Positions 52,768-61,571 of a stretch of 64,000 nucleotides of DNA are shown here, piece by piece. The stretch is from assembly GCF_000214375.1 (NCBI RefSeq), contig NC_015578.1, positions 3,906,001-3,970,000 on the forward strand, read 5' to 3'. Source of the DNA: Treponema primitia ZAS-2 (GTDB lineage: Bacteria; Spirochaetota; Spirochaetia; Treponematales; Breznakiellaceae). A model generated the notes under the pieces. The model was not told the DNA's origin. It saw only the letters and a list, made by a program, of their open reading frames with translations, and ran no database searches. The translations under genes were made by a program, and so were the position numbers. Numbering within the stretch: the stretch's first letter is position 1; the number at the start of each line of letters is the position of its first letter.

Positions 52768-53657
52768 TGCCTATCCTTTGAAACCGGTTTCGTCTCCGCA
52801 GCAGCATCCCGGAGTTCCTTTAGATACCCCTTTTTGTCCGCTGCACGCATCAGGGTTTCCCCGATGAGTACCGCGTCGATTTGCTGTTCCTTTGTCAGGG
52901 TCCGTATATCCTCAGGTCCCCGGATACCGCTTTCAGAAACCGTGAGTATATCCTTGGGGATGAGTTTGCAGAGACGGCCGGTGACGGAAAGATCCACCTG
53001 GAAGGTTTTAAGGTCCCGGTTGTTTATCCCGACGATCCGGGCCCCAGCATCCAGGGCGGATCTTAGTTCATCTTCAGCATGGGTCTCTATCAGAGCGGAA
53101 AGGCCCACTGTATCTGCTATGGCAATATACTCACCGAGAGTTTTCGTGTCCAGGAGAGCACAGATTAGCAATACTGCGGAAGCTCCCAGAAGTTTTGCCT
53201 CGTATATCTGATAAGGATCAATGACAAAATCTTTCCGCAAAGCAGGAATCTGTACTGCGGTGGCTATCTCCCGGAGGTATTCATCCCTGCCTAAAAAATA
53301 TTCCGGCTCGGTGAGCACCGAAACTGCTGCAGCTCCGGCGGCCTCGTAATCCCGAGCGATTTCCAGGTAGGGAAACTCTCCGGCGATAAGTCCCTTGGAG
53401 GGGGAGGCCTTTTTGACCTCACAGATAAATGAAAGCCCCGGTACAGACAGGGCCTGCTCAAAGGCGGGGTTCGCGGAAGGAGACAGCGCAGAAACCGCAG
53501 CGGACCGGGCGGAACTTTCCGGACCGGCGCCGGTAGCAGATGTTCGGAAGATCGCCGTCCGGGTCAGAGCCGCATCCCGCACCTGTTCGAGGGAACGCGC
53601 GACCTTGGCCTTTTCCACCCGAAGCCGGGTATGGGCGGCGATTTCGTCGAGGATCAT
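52764..53657 (-). CDS. trpC: Indole-3-glycerol phosphate synthase with an inserted loop
   Basis: A 297-residue TIM barrel closing the indole ring. [12 protein letters not shown] carries the catalytic Glu and Lys, [15 protein letters not shown] the next Lys, and [12 protein letters not shown] and VSESGI complete the site. Near residues 37-65 there is an Ser/Ala-rich stretch ([20 protein letters not shown]) beyond the family length of about 260, likely a loop insertion. Gene ends overlap its neighbours by four bases. Confidence 0.93.
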   Translation of the reverse strand: MILDEIAAHTRLRVEKAKVARSLEQVRDAALTRTAIFRTSATGAGPESSARSAAVSALSPSANPAFEQALSVPGLSFICEVKKASPSKGLIAGEFPYLEIARDYEAAGAAAVSVLTEPEYFLGRDEYLREIATAVQIPALRKDFVIDPYQIYEAKLLGASAVLLICALLDTKTLGEYIAIADTVGLSALIETHAEDELRSALDAGARIVGINNRDLKTFQVDLSVTGRLCKLIPKDILTVSESGIRGPEDIRTLTKEQQIDAVLIGETLMRAADKKGYLKELRDAAAETKPVSKDRQ

Positions 53658-54709
53658 ACAAGCGCCTTGGCGGCATTTCCAGCGCCGGAAGGAGATGGAA
53701 AACTCCCCGCAGACAATGCTATGAACTGGTCCAATTGTTTCAGCGCCTTCCCACTGTCGATAATATTATTAGCGATACTAACCGCATCGGCTATGGAGAC
53801 CTTGGGTCTGGCGATGTGGATCGCTGCCGCAGAGTTGAGCAGCACCGCATCCCGCTTGGGACCCGTTTCCCCGGACAGGATGGCCCGGGTAATTATGGCG
53901 TTATCGGCAGGAGTGCCGCCGACCAAATCTTCTTTTTTGCAGCGCTTAAACCCGAACTGTTCCGGCTCAATCACATAGGATTTAAATTCCCCATTCCGGA
54001 CTTCACAAACACTGGTGGGGGCGCTCATGGAAATTTCGTCCAGCCCGTCCTGGCCGTAAACCACCAGGGCGCTCTTTACCCCCAGATTGGCCAGGACCCG
54101 GGCCATGGGCTCCGTAAGTTCTTCTTCATAAACCCCGAGCAATTCCATATTGGCCCCCGCTGGATTTACCAGGGGACCGAGGATATTGAAAATAGTTCTG
54201 ATGCCCAACTCTTTCCGTACCGGAGCTACGTATTTCATGGAGAGGTGGTAGTTCTGGGCAAAGAGAAAACAGAGGCCGATGGTTTTTAAAAGGTGAAGGC
54301 TCTGTTCCGGGGGGACCGTGATATCCACCCCCAGGGCTTCCAGCACATCCGCAGCCCCGGATTTGCTGGAAGCCGCACGGTTGCCGTGTTTGGCCACCGG
54401 TATCCCCGCAGCGGAGATCACCAGGGCAGAGGTTGTCGAAATATTGAAGGAATTGGATTTATCACCCCCGGTTCCCACAATCTCAAGCACATCCATGTCG
54501 TGGAGTATCCTGATGCAGTGCTTCCGCATACCCGCGGCAGAGGCGGTGATCTCATCAATGGTTTCGCCCTTCACCGCCATGGCGGTAAGGAAGGCGGCCA
54601 TCTGGATATCGCTGGCCTTGCCCCCCATGATCTCGTCCATCACCACCTCGGCCATTTCGTAATTGAGATTTTCCCGGTTCGCGGCTTTTATGATCGCCTC
54701 TTTAATCAT
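53654..54709 (-). CDS. trpD: Anthranilate phosphoribosyltransferase
   Basis: A 351-residue enzyme adding phosphoribose to anthranilate. The PRPP-binding loop is [18 protein letters not shown] and [21 protein letters not shown] is the anthranilate part; [13 protein letters not shown] is also conserved. Normal length. The stop overlaps trpC by four bases and the start overlaps trpG by eight, giving a coupled set. Confidence 0.95.
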   Translation of the reverse strand: MIKEAIIKAANRENLNYEMAEVVMDEIMGGKASDIQMAAFLTAMAVKGETIDEITASAAGMRKHCIRILHDMDVLEIVGTGGDKSNSFNISTTSALVISAAGIPVAKHGNRAASSKSGAADVLEALGVDITVPPEQSLHLLKTIGLCFLFAQNYHLSMKYVAPVRKELGIRTIFNILGPLVNPAGANMELLGVYEEELTEPMARVLANLGVKSALVVYGQDGLDEISMSAPTSVCEVRNGEFKSYVIEPEQFGFKRCKKEDLVGGTPADNAIITRAILSGETGPKRDAVLLNSAAAIHIARPKVSIADAVSIANNIIDSGKALKQLDQFIALSAGSFPSPSGAGNAAKALV

Positions 54710-55277
54710 TGCGTACTCCTAAAAAATTGCTTAGTATCTTTTTCCCCTGGGGGGTCAAAATAGATTCAGGGTGAAACTGCACGCCGTACACCGGGTATTC
54801 CCGGTGCTGTACCGCCATGACTTCTCCATCATCAGTGGAGGCAATAACCCGGAGTTCCGCAGGAATAGTGTTTATATCCGCGGCCAGGGAATGGTAACGG
54901 GCCCCCTGGATGGTCTTGTCCAGACCTGCAAAAAGGGGGCTATCTGTGTCCACGGTGATCATCGAAGACTTGCCGTGCATCAGGGTTTTTGCATAGCCCA
55001 CCACCGCGCCGAAGACCTCGCAGATGGCCTGATGACCCAGGCATACCCCCAGGATGGGAATTTGCACCCCAAGGGCGGATATAACCTTTTCACAGATTCC
55101 GGCGTCTACAGGCCGACCTGGTCCGGGAGAAATCACGATATGGCTGGGCCTGAGAACTATGATGTCCGCTACGGCCATTTCATCGTTTCGGATCACCCGG
55201 ATATCGGGATTGATGGTCCCGATAAGCTGGTAGAGATTATAGGAAAAACTATCGTAATTATCAATAAGTAAAATCAT
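54702..55277 (-). CDS. trpG: Anthranilate synthase glutaminase subunit
   Basis: A 191-residue class-I glutamine amidotransferase. The catalytic triad is in GVCLGHQAI (Cys) and VQFHPES (His, Glu). It gives ammonia to TrpE. The start is taken at 55277, where ATG overlaps the trpE stop (ATGA), since [15 protein letters not shown] is the true family start; the open frame runs back further into trpE. Confidence 0.94.
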   Translation of the reverse strand: MILLIDNYDSFSYNLYQLIGTINPDIRVIRNDEMAVADIIVLRPSHIVISPGPGRPVDAGICEKVISALGVQIPILGVCLGHQAICEVFGAVVGYAKTLMHGKSSMITVDTDSPLFAGLDKTIQGARYHSLAADINTIPAELRVIASTDDGEVMAVQHREYPVYGVQFHPESILTPQGKKILSNFLGVRND

Positions 55278-56782
55278 AATCTGTGCCCGCCTTTGGAAGG
55301 ATGAACATCCTCTGTGGTCAGTGATTGTGCTTCTTCCAAAGCGTTCAGCACCCCCTGCATCTTGTTCCCGCATTCCTGATATTCATTTTCAGGGATGCTG
55401 TCCGCCACGATACCTGCGCCAGACCGGACAAAGACCTTGCCATTTTTCTTAAAGGCGATGCGGATGGCTATGCAGGTGTCCATATCCCCGTTAAAAGCGA
55501 GGTAACCGATGGCCCCGCCGTAGATACCCCGCTTGTTGTTTTCCAGTTCATTAATGATCTCGCAGGCCCGGATCTTGGGCGCCCCCGATAGGGTCCCAGC
55601 GGGAAGCACCGCCTCCACTGCGTCTATCCCGGTTTTGCCCTCCTGAATAGAACTTCTCACCGTGGACCCCAGGTGCATCACATGGGAAAATCGTTCTACC
55701 GAAAGGTAGCGTTCCAGCATCACGGACCCGAAGCGGCTGATCTTCCCCAGATCATTCCGTCCCAGGTCCACCAGCATATTGTGTTCCGCCAGTTCCTTGG
55801 GATCCGTGAGGAGCTCCCGTTCCAGGCTTATGTCTTCGTCTTCCGTAGCGCCCCGGGGCCGGGTCCCGGCCAGAGGAAAGGTGAGGAGTTCTCCCTTTTG
55901 CAGTTTTACTAAGGTCTCCGGAGAAGCCCCGGCGATCTCAAAGCCCGCATCGTCACTGGAAAAGTAGAACATATAGGGCGAAGGGTTCCGCTCCCGGAGT
56001 ATACGGTAGGTGTCAAAGAGGCTGCCCTCAACATCCGCCTCCAGCCGGTTGGATAACACCACCTGAAAAATGTCCCCTTCACGGATATACTCCTTGGCCC
56101 GCCGGACCATGGCACAGTACTGTACCTTATCAAAGAGGGGCCGGAAAGGGGAGAGGATTTTGAGGGGCTTTATTTCAGCAGGCTTCCCGACATCTATGAT
56201 CCGGGCCAGGTTTTCCAGTTCCGTCACCGCCCGGTTGTAGTTTTCCTCCGCGCCGGTTTTCATGTTCACCATGAGGATGATGGTGTTTTCCAGGTGATCG
56301 TAGGCGATTATTTTATCGAAGAGCATCAGGTCTACATCCTTAAAATGCTCTTGATCCGCGACGTCGAGTTTCAGTCCCGGCTCGCTGTACTTGATATAAT
56401 CGTAAGAAAAGTACCCCACCAGCCCGCCGGTAAAGGGGGGAAGGTAGGGGAACCGAGGGCTCCGGTTTTCTTCTATGATTTGATTAATATTGGCCCCGGG
56501 GTTTTTTACGGTCATGGTAATGTGGGTTCCGTTTTTTATGCTCAGGTTCCCGTTGGTACAGGTGATCTCCAGCTTGGGATCGTAGCCCAGGAAGGTGTAC
56601 CGGCCATGCCGGTTTGGATCTTCCAGGCTTTCCAGGATAAAGCACTGGCGGCTCAGGTTCTTGATGATCCTGAAGGTTTCCACCGGGGTGCGTTCCCCTG
56701 CGGGCAAGGTCAGGGATACCGGGATGGTCCTGAATTCTTTGGTGAGGTTTTTTACTTCCTCCGGGCTTGGCCGGCAGTTCAT
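55274..56782 (-). CDS. trpE: Anthranilate synthase component I
   Basis: A 502-residue chorismate-using enzyme. LAGTRPRGATEDED, LVDLGRNDLGKIS, GTLSGAPKIRA and VRSGAGIVADS are typical of the active site. The N-terminal region should carry the tryptophan feedback site, where the family's LLES motif appears as ILESLEDPNRHGRYTF. It is the first gene of trpEGDCFBA, with AAGGAAGG as ribosome-binding site, immediately downstream of a promoter region with two tandem palindromes. Confidence 0.95.
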   Translation of the reverse strand: MNCRPSPEEVKNLTKEFRTIPVSLTLPAGERTPVETFRIIKNLSRQCFILESLEDPNRHGRYTFLGYDPKLEITCTNGNLSIKNGTHITMTVKNPGANINQIIEENRSPRFPYLPPFTGGLVGYFSYDYIKYSEPGLKLDVADQEHFKDVDLMLFDKIIAYDHLENTIILMVNMKTGAEENYNRAVTELENLARIIDVGKPAEIKPLKILSPFRPLFDKVQYCAMVRRAKEYIREGDIFQVVLSNRLEADVEGSLFDTYRILRERNPSPYMFYFSSDDAGFEIAGASPETLVKLQKGELLTFPLAGTRPRGATEDEDISLERELLTDPKELAEHNMLVDLGRNDLGKISRFGSVMLERYLSVERFSHVMHLGSTVRSSIQEGKTGIDAVEAVLPAGTLSGAPKIRACEIINELENNKRGIYGGAIGYLAFNGDMDTCIAIRIAFKKNGKVFVRSGAGIVADSIPENEYQECGNKMQGVLNALEEAQSLTTEDVHPSKGGHRL

Positions 56783-56800
56783 GTTTTCCTTCCTTTTTAC

Positions 56801-56842
56801 GTTTCTTTATATAGAAACGATAATGTTACTTTATATAGAAAC
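56801..56842. promoter_or_regulatory. Tandem palindromes in the trp promoter region
   Basis: GTTTCTTTATATAGAAAC (56801-56818) and GTTACTTTATATAGAAAC (56825-56842) are near-palindromes exactly 24 bases apart. They lie 19 to 60 bases before the trpE start and include TATATA stretches that could be the -10 box. The arrangement looks like a double operator for a dimeric repressor, perhaps one responding to tryptophan. Confidence 0.6.
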
Positions 56843-56914
56843 ATGAGGCATGTCAAGAGGATTTTGGGAAATTTATCTTAAAATTTGATTTTATTTAGGG
56901 GCTACAGTAAAATA

Positions 56915-57016
56915 GCTACCTCCAGGTGGCAGTACCTGGACACTGAGGTAGCGGATATCCCATTTATCAGCCTTAGGCAATGAGGAGAGAGGGAGGAGAA
57001 AGTTCTCCATCCCTCT
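56915..57016 (-). terminator. Hairpins after the DUF2318 gene
   Basis: Two hairpins are seen. AGAGGGAGGAGAA (56988-57000) pairs with TTCTCC-A-TCCCTCT (57003-57016), just past the DUF2318 stop. GCTACCTC (56915-56922) pairs with GAGGTAGC (56945-56952), with an inner CCAGGT/ACCTGG stem, and on the minus strand is followed by TATTTT. They separate the metal cluster from the trp operon. Confidence 0.65.
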
Positions 57017-57023
57017 CATTCCT

Positions 57024-57551
57024 TCACCGCCATTTGGCAAATATCCCCTTCGCCTTTACCAGAAAATCTTTTGAAATAGTAATTTTTTCGCTGTCCACGG
57101 TCTTGTACTGGGGGAAAATCGGGACCGGATTGCAGCCCCCGGAGGACACCTCAACACGGCCCATGGTGAACCGGTTGCCACAGTTCTGGCAAACCAGGGC
57201 ATTCCCCGACTGCTTGTAGTAGCCCCGGCCAGAGGCGTAGCAAACCTGGCAGGTATTAAAAGCGGTGCGGAAGGTACCGTCCGGCGCCTTTACCGCCAGG
57301 ACCTCCATCTGCACCCCCTCAATCACCACGGGGTAAAACTGGGCGGTTGCGGAAAGGTCCCCCAAGGGAATAACCAGATCCTGATCCACCACCGCACTGT
57401 GGGCCTGAACGCCGCTGCTGCTCTGGGCACCCCCGGCACGCTGGGCTGAAACCTGAACCTGCGCCACCAGTAAAAACGCGGTGACAAACAGGGCCGACAG
57501 TATCCATAAGGACTTACGATTATTCATTTTTTTCTCCATCTTCTTTTTCAT
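57024..57551 (-). CDS. DUF2318 iron-sulfur/metal membrane-associated protein
   Basis: A 175-residue protein with a basic N-terminus and one membrane segment or signal (residues 13-37), then a domain holding TCQVCYASGRGYYKQSGNALVCQNCGNRF, the paired CxxC metal-binding sites of DUF2318, and a final GGCNP. Proteins of this family occur beside iron or copper trafficking genes. The start at 57551 (MKKKMEKK) has GGAG upstream; the ATG at MNNRKS is an alternative. It lies after a small membrane peptide and the HMA/TauE fusion, on the same strand. Confidence 0.85.
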   Translation of the reverse strand: MKKKMEKKMNNRKSLWILSALFVTAFLLVAQVQVSAQRAGGAQSSSGVQAHSAVVDQDLVIPLGDLSATAQFYPVVIEGVQMEVLAVKAPDGTFRTAFNTCQVCYASGRGYYKQSGNALVCQNCGNRFTMGRVEVSSGGCNPVPIFPQYKTVDSEKITISKDFLVKAKGIFAKWR

Positions 57552-57570
57552 AGTAGCATCTCCATAATAA

Positions 57571-57675
57571 TTATTTATTAGCATTCTTGTTTTTTCCCCG
57601 GTTCATAAAAACCGAGGCTATCACAATTACCAGTACCGGCAATAAACAGTGCCAATGGCTCAATAGAAATTCCAT
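57571..57675 (-). CDS. Small single-span membrane peptide in the metal cluster
   Basis: A 34-residue open frame read by eye: MEFLLSHWHCLLPVLVIVIA, then SVFMNRGK and a Lys/Asn tail. It forms one transmembrane helix with an N-terminal HWHC that could bind metal. AGGAGG lies five bases before the ATG. It falls in the gap between the large fusion gene and the DUF2318 gene on the same strand. Small membrane peptides of this kind (DUF2933-like) occur next to copper transport genes. The function is unknown. Confidence 0.6.
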   Translation of the reverse strand: MEFLLSHWHCLLPVLVIVIASVFMNRGKNKNANK

Positions 57676-57691
57676 CCATTCCTCCTTTTAC

Positions 57692-59275
57692 TCAGTTTCC
57701 CGATTCCCCGTCCGGGGCTTCCCCGGAATTTTCGCTGAAAAACTCTGCCTCAAACAGGGCCCAGAAATCTTCATCGTCCATGTCTTCAAAATCTCCAAAT
57801 CCCTCAAGTTCCGATTCGTCAAAGTAAAACTCATCCTCAGCCGCTTCAGCAGCAAGCGCCGCAGCCTTGGCAGCATCTGCATCTACCCCGCTTTCCAGCA
57901 CCGTAATACTGCTGCGTATCATCCCCATCCAGCAACTGTACCGGAACACCCCGGCCTTCTCCGGCGTAAATTCCACCACATTATCCCCCGCAGTAAACCT
58001 GTGCTCAATGCCGTATTCGGGGACGATCATCCGGTTATTGCAGCCGTTGATGCTCCCCGGGGGGGCGTCGATGGTCCACTTCACCGGAACTCCCGCCTGC
58101 ACCACGATGGGCTTGTAGCGCCCGCTCTCCAGGGTGGTATTCACCAGCTGGAAACCATTCTCCATACGGATATCCGGTCCCCCCACAGTTGGCGCAGCAT
58201 TCCTATCGGCTATCAAGTCAAAGGGGCTGGTAAAGCCCGAAAGGCTCCAGCCGTTGGAAAACATGATCAGCCCAAGCACCGCCACCAGCACTGCCCCCAG
58301 GGTCATCACGGTTTTGGTAAACTTTTTGCTCAGCAGGGAACTCAGGGCACCCAGGCCGAACATCAGGGGCACGGTCCCCAGGCAGAAGATCAGCATGGAA
58401 AGCCCGCCCTGCACCGGGCTCCCGGTGGAGAGGGCGTAAAGCTGCATGGCCTGCAGGGGACCGCAGGGCATGAGCCCGTTCAAAAGCCCCACATAGAAAG
58501 GGCTGTTATTTCGCCCCTTTTCCGCATCAATACGGCGGGCAAACACCTTCGGCATCCGGGGGGTAAATTTCCGCAGCCACGGGAAGATATCCAGCATGGT
58601 TATCCCCATGATAAGCATGAAAACACCTGCGGCGATCTGCACCAGCCCCTTCATGGCCCCGGAAAAACTGATCACCGACCCCAGGGCGCCCACTATGATC
58701 CCCACGACGGTATAGGAAATTACCCTGCCCAGGTTGTACAAAAGCCCGGGCCGTAATGCAGCGCCCCCAGCAGCACGGGAAGCTTTGCCGGAAGCACTCC
58801 CCGCGCCTGATTCAGTCGGAGAAGGGGTTCCCGGAATACACTGGGAAAGGTTGATCCCCCCGCACATGGCAATGCAATGAACCGAGGTAATAAGCCCGAT
58901 GACAAAAAGCGCTCCGTAGCCCATCCCGGCCTCAGCCAAGGGGAAGGCGTTAACCAGGGCTGTAAACCCCAGGTTCCGGATCACAAAAAAGAGGGCGGCA
59001 ATGATGATGAGAAACCCAACAGCGCGGTTCAGGTTACGGTTCGCCGGCCCGTTACCGGCACGCACCTGGTAATCGAGCTTTTCAATGATAGCCGTAATTT
59101 CCTGGATGGTGATGGTTTCCGTATGGTAGCTAACCACCGCAGCACCGGCATTGTAATCCACCTCGGCTTTCACAATCCCCGGCGAACCCCGGAGGGTTTT
59201 TTCAATCTTGTTCTGGCAATGCACGCAGGTCATCCCGTCAATGCGCAGCCGTTGGGTTTTAACGCCGGTCTCCAT
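57692..59275 (-). CDS. HMA – TauE/SafE-like – cupredoxin fusion, probable copper/metal transport protein
   Basis: A 527-residue membrane protein in three parts. Residues 1-70 form a heavy-metal-associated domain with GMTCVHCQNKIEKTL (CxxC). The middle, from about 85 to 360, is a DsbD/TauE-SafE-type membrane domain with SVHCIAMCGGINLSQC and NGLMPCGPLQAMQLYAL. From about 385 to 475 a cupredoxin-like region has GCNNRMIVPEYGIEHRF and FRYSCWMGMI, with a Cys and Met able to bind copper. A highly acidic tail of about 50 residues (Asp, Glu, Phe) ends it. It likely moves or loads copper across the membrane. The acidic tail is unusual. Confidence 0.85.
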   Translation of the reverse strand: METGVKTQRLRIDGMTCVHCQNKIEKTLRGSPGIVKAEVDYNAGAAVVSYHTETITIQEITAIIEKLDYQVRAGNGPANRNLNRAVGFLIIIAALFFVIRNLGFTALVNAFPLAEAGMGYGALFVIGLITSVHCIAMCGGINLSQCIPGTPSPTESGAGSASGKASRAAGGAALRPGLLYNLGRVISYTVVGIIVGALGSVISFSGAMKGLVQIAAGVFMLIMGITMLDIFPWLRKFTPRMPKVFARRIDAEKGRNNSPFYVGLLNGLMPCGPLQAMQLYALSTGSPVQGGLSMLIFCLGTVPLMFGLGALSSLLSKKFTKTVMTLGAVLVAVLGLIMFSNGWSLSGFTSPFDLIADRNAAPTVGGPDIRMENGFQLVNTTLESGRYKPIVVQAGVPVKWTIDAPPGSINGCNNRMIVPEYGIEHRFTAGDNVVEFTPEKAGVFRYSCWMGMIRSSITVLESGVDADAAKAAALAAEAAEDEFYFDESELEGFGDFEDMDDEDFWALFEAEFFSENSGEAPDGESGN

Positions 59276-59336
59276 GAGGATAAGGATATACCGAAACTAT
59301 GTGGAAATTATGAAGGATCTTTGAAAAATACTTCTT

Positions 59337-60515
59337 TTACTTAACCAACAACCCCGCCAGGGAGGGGATGGAGATAAAATTCCCCGCCATTCCCCCCAGG
59401 GAAGAAAGGAGAAACACCAGAAGGGCCCGGGTTATCCGATTCCGGTAAATACCCTTCAGACTGGAAACATCTTCAGAAATGGTTTCGGCATCACTGACCC
59501 GGGGTTTCCGCATGGTAGCCTCGGTAATACCAGAGAAAAGTCCCACCCCAATAAAGGGGTTGATGGTGGCAATGGGGGCGCCCACAAAGGACACCAGTAT
59601 TGACAGTGGGTGGCCCAGGGCGAGGAGAGTCCCCACTGCGGCCAGAGACCCGTTCCAGAGCACCCAGCGGATCAGCATGGCAAGGCTGACCCCGGCGCCG
59701 GCCCGGAAAAATCCCAGGGCGATAATGGCAACAATAATGAGAGGGATGATCCACCCAGCAGCTTTGGAAAGGATGGACGGCGCCGGAATACTGTCCAGTT
59801 CCGCCACATCGGCGCTTTCCCCACCGGCGGCTATCCGTTCCAGGTGGGCCTTGATCCCCATCAGGTGCCCTGCCCCAACCACGGCGACCTGCTTGGCCGA
59901 CCCGCCAGCCCAGATTTTCGCCGCCAGGTACTGGTCCCGCTCATCAATGAGGGTCTCCTTTACCCCGGGCAGATAGTCCGCCAGTTCGGCCATCATGCCG
60001 TCCAGCTCGCTGCGGTTTTTCAGGCCCTCGATTTCCGCTTCGCTCATTTTTTCCGTGGTAAAGGCACTGGAAACCAGGGAGGCCAGGAGTTTGCTTTTGC
60101 TCCAGAAACCGCAGTGCGCCCAAGCCCGACGGAGGGTGAGCTGCACCTCCCGGTCGCAGAAAATATAAGGGATACCTAATTCTTCAGCAGTATCAATGGC
60201 GGCTTTCATCTCATCTCCGGGCTTTACCCCCAGTTCCTGCCCCATACGGCGCTGGAAACCCGAGAGCACCAGGTTTGCCATCAATAGAAACCCCTTGCCC
60301 TCCCGGAACACCTTGGCTACGTTCAGCTTTTCCCAGGAATCCTTCTCGGTCATGGCGGTATAGCGGCCCGAGTCCAGCTCAACGCAAACCTGATCCGGTT
60401 TTTCTTCCCGGATGACCCCGGCCACTTCATCAATGCTGTCTTTGGAAACATGGGCGGTGCCGATTAATATAATTTCTCTGCCCGGAAGATTCACCGTGAT
60501 GTTAGTATCCTTCAT
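59337..60515 (-). CDS. TraB/PrgY family protein
   Basis: A 392-residue protein. Residues 10 to about 250 form the TraB domain, with IILIGTAHVSKDSIDEV, VCVELDSGRY and VVGAGHLMGI near the end of the domain. Four or more hydrophobic segments fill the C-terminus, so the protein is probably membrane-bound. The family includes PrgY/TraB of enterococcal plasmids (pheromone shutdown) and similar chromosomal proteins thought to be metal-dependent proteases. It overlaps the DHH gene by four bases. Confidence 0.86.
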   Translation of the reverse strand: MKDTNITVNLPGREIILIGTAHVSKDSIDEVAGVIREEKPDQVCVELDSGRYTAMTEKDSWEKLNVAKVFREGKGFLLMANLVLSGFQRRMGQELGVKPGDEMKAAIDTAEELGIPYIFCDREVQLTLRRAWAHCGFWSKSKLLASLVSSAFTTEKMSEAEIEGLKNRSELDGMMAELADYLPGVKETLIDERDQYLAAKIWAGGSAKQVAVVGAGHLMGIKAHLERIAAGGESADVAELDSIPAPSILSKAAGWIIPLIIVAIIALGFFRAGAGVSLAMLIRWVLWNGSLAAVGTLLALGHPLSILVSFVGAPIATINPFIGVGLFSGITEATMRKPRVSDAETISEDVSSLKGIYRNRITRALLVFLLSSLGGMAGNFISIPSLAGLLVK

Positions 60516-61570
60516 GAAGGCTCCTTTATTGCGTTAAGAAAGCGCTCGAACAATTCGTCGTCGCTTATTTCAGTGGAAGCGGACAGGAGGCCCCCGGCCA
60601 TATAGTCATGGCCGCCCCCTTCGCCGATATCCTTGAGGGCGGTGCGGATCACCCGGGCAGCGGAAACCTCCGGCAGCTGGCTCCGCACCGACACGGGCCG
60701 TATCTCTCCCTTGTTCTCCACCAGCACGGTGATGGAAATTTCCCGAAGCCGCAGAAAAAAATCCGCCAGGATGGAAATCACCTCCTGGGTGGTATCCTCA
60801 GAAATTACCGTAAAGAAAAGCCCTTCCTGTATCCGGGCATTGGCGATGGCCAGTTGCAGGGAATTCAGGTCTTTCTTGGAAAGGGCGGTCTTTACCACCC
60901 GGGACCCGTACTCCCAGTCGGCGGTAAAAAAGATCCGGTGCAGGGCGTCCAGGTCGGCCGGGTGTACCCGGCGGGAAAGGAAATCCGTATCCATCTGGAT
61001 TCCCATGAGCAGGGCAGTGGCAGTAACCCGGTCGGGACTCAGGCCCAGTTCATGCCAGTAGCTTTCGATAATTGAAGAACAGGAACCACTATCCGTGCGG
61101 ATGTCCACAAAGGGGCAGTCCGGGGTTTCAGAATTACCATGATGGTCAATTACCCCGAACAGTTTTTCTGTTATCTGCCGGGCATTGGTGTTGGTGGGGT
61201 TCCCGTCCACTAAAACGCAGGGAACCTGGCGCCATTCTTCGCTGACTTTGCCAGTAACCTGGGTAATGGGAACCGCCAGTTGAGAAATCATAGACCAGAG
61301 TGAATAGCTACGAATAATGCCCCGGTACAGAAGCTTGGGGGTAAAACCATAACGCTCCAGAAGCTGACTGAGGGCAAAGGCAGAGGCCACCGCGTCATGA
61401 TCCGGAAAATCATGGGTTTGAATCACCACCCGCCTTTGGGGGGTCTCCGCAGAATCGCCGCTCCCCGCAGAAAAGCGGTCCGAAAGGCGGCAGGATTCCT
61501 CCAAAAGACTGAGGAACCTGGTAAAACTGGCCCCGGAACTCAATTCCGGCGGCTCCACTGATTTATCCAT
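60512..61570 (-). CDS. DHH-family phosphoesterase (NrnA-like)
   Basis: A 352-residue protein with the motifs of DHH enzymes: TQTHDFPDHDAVASAFALS (as DHD), LVDGNPTN, GVIDHHGNSE and MGIQMDTDFLSRR, and at the C-terminus a DHHA1 substrate-binding part with GGGHDYMAGG. NrnA-like members cut short RNA oligonucleotides or pAp and others cut cyclic dinucleotides. Which applies cannot be told from sequence. It is two bases downstream of the TPR lipoprotein gene. Confidence 0.88.
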   Translation of the reverse strand: MDKSVEPPELSSGASFTRFLSLLEESCRLSDRFSAGSGDSAETPQRRVVIQTHDFPDHDAVASAFALSQLLERYGFTPKLLYRGIIRSYSLWSMISQLAVPITQVTGKVSEEWRQVPCVLVDGNPTNTNARQITEKLFGVIDHHGNSETPDCPFVDIRTDSGSCSSIIESYWHELGLSPDRVTATALLMGIQMDTDFLSRRVHPADLDALHRIFFTADWEYGSRVVKTALSKKDLNSLQLAIANARIQEGLFFTVISEDTTQEVISILADFFLRLREISITVLVENKGEIRPVSVRSQLPEVSAARVIRTALKDIGEGGGHDYMAGGLLSASTEISDDELFERFLNAIKEPS

Positions 61571-61571
61571 A

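Noticed and set aside
56783-56900. T-box or Trp leader-peptide attenuator before trpE
   Set aside because: No short frame rich in Trp codons, no T-box consensus and little space between the palindromes and trpE.
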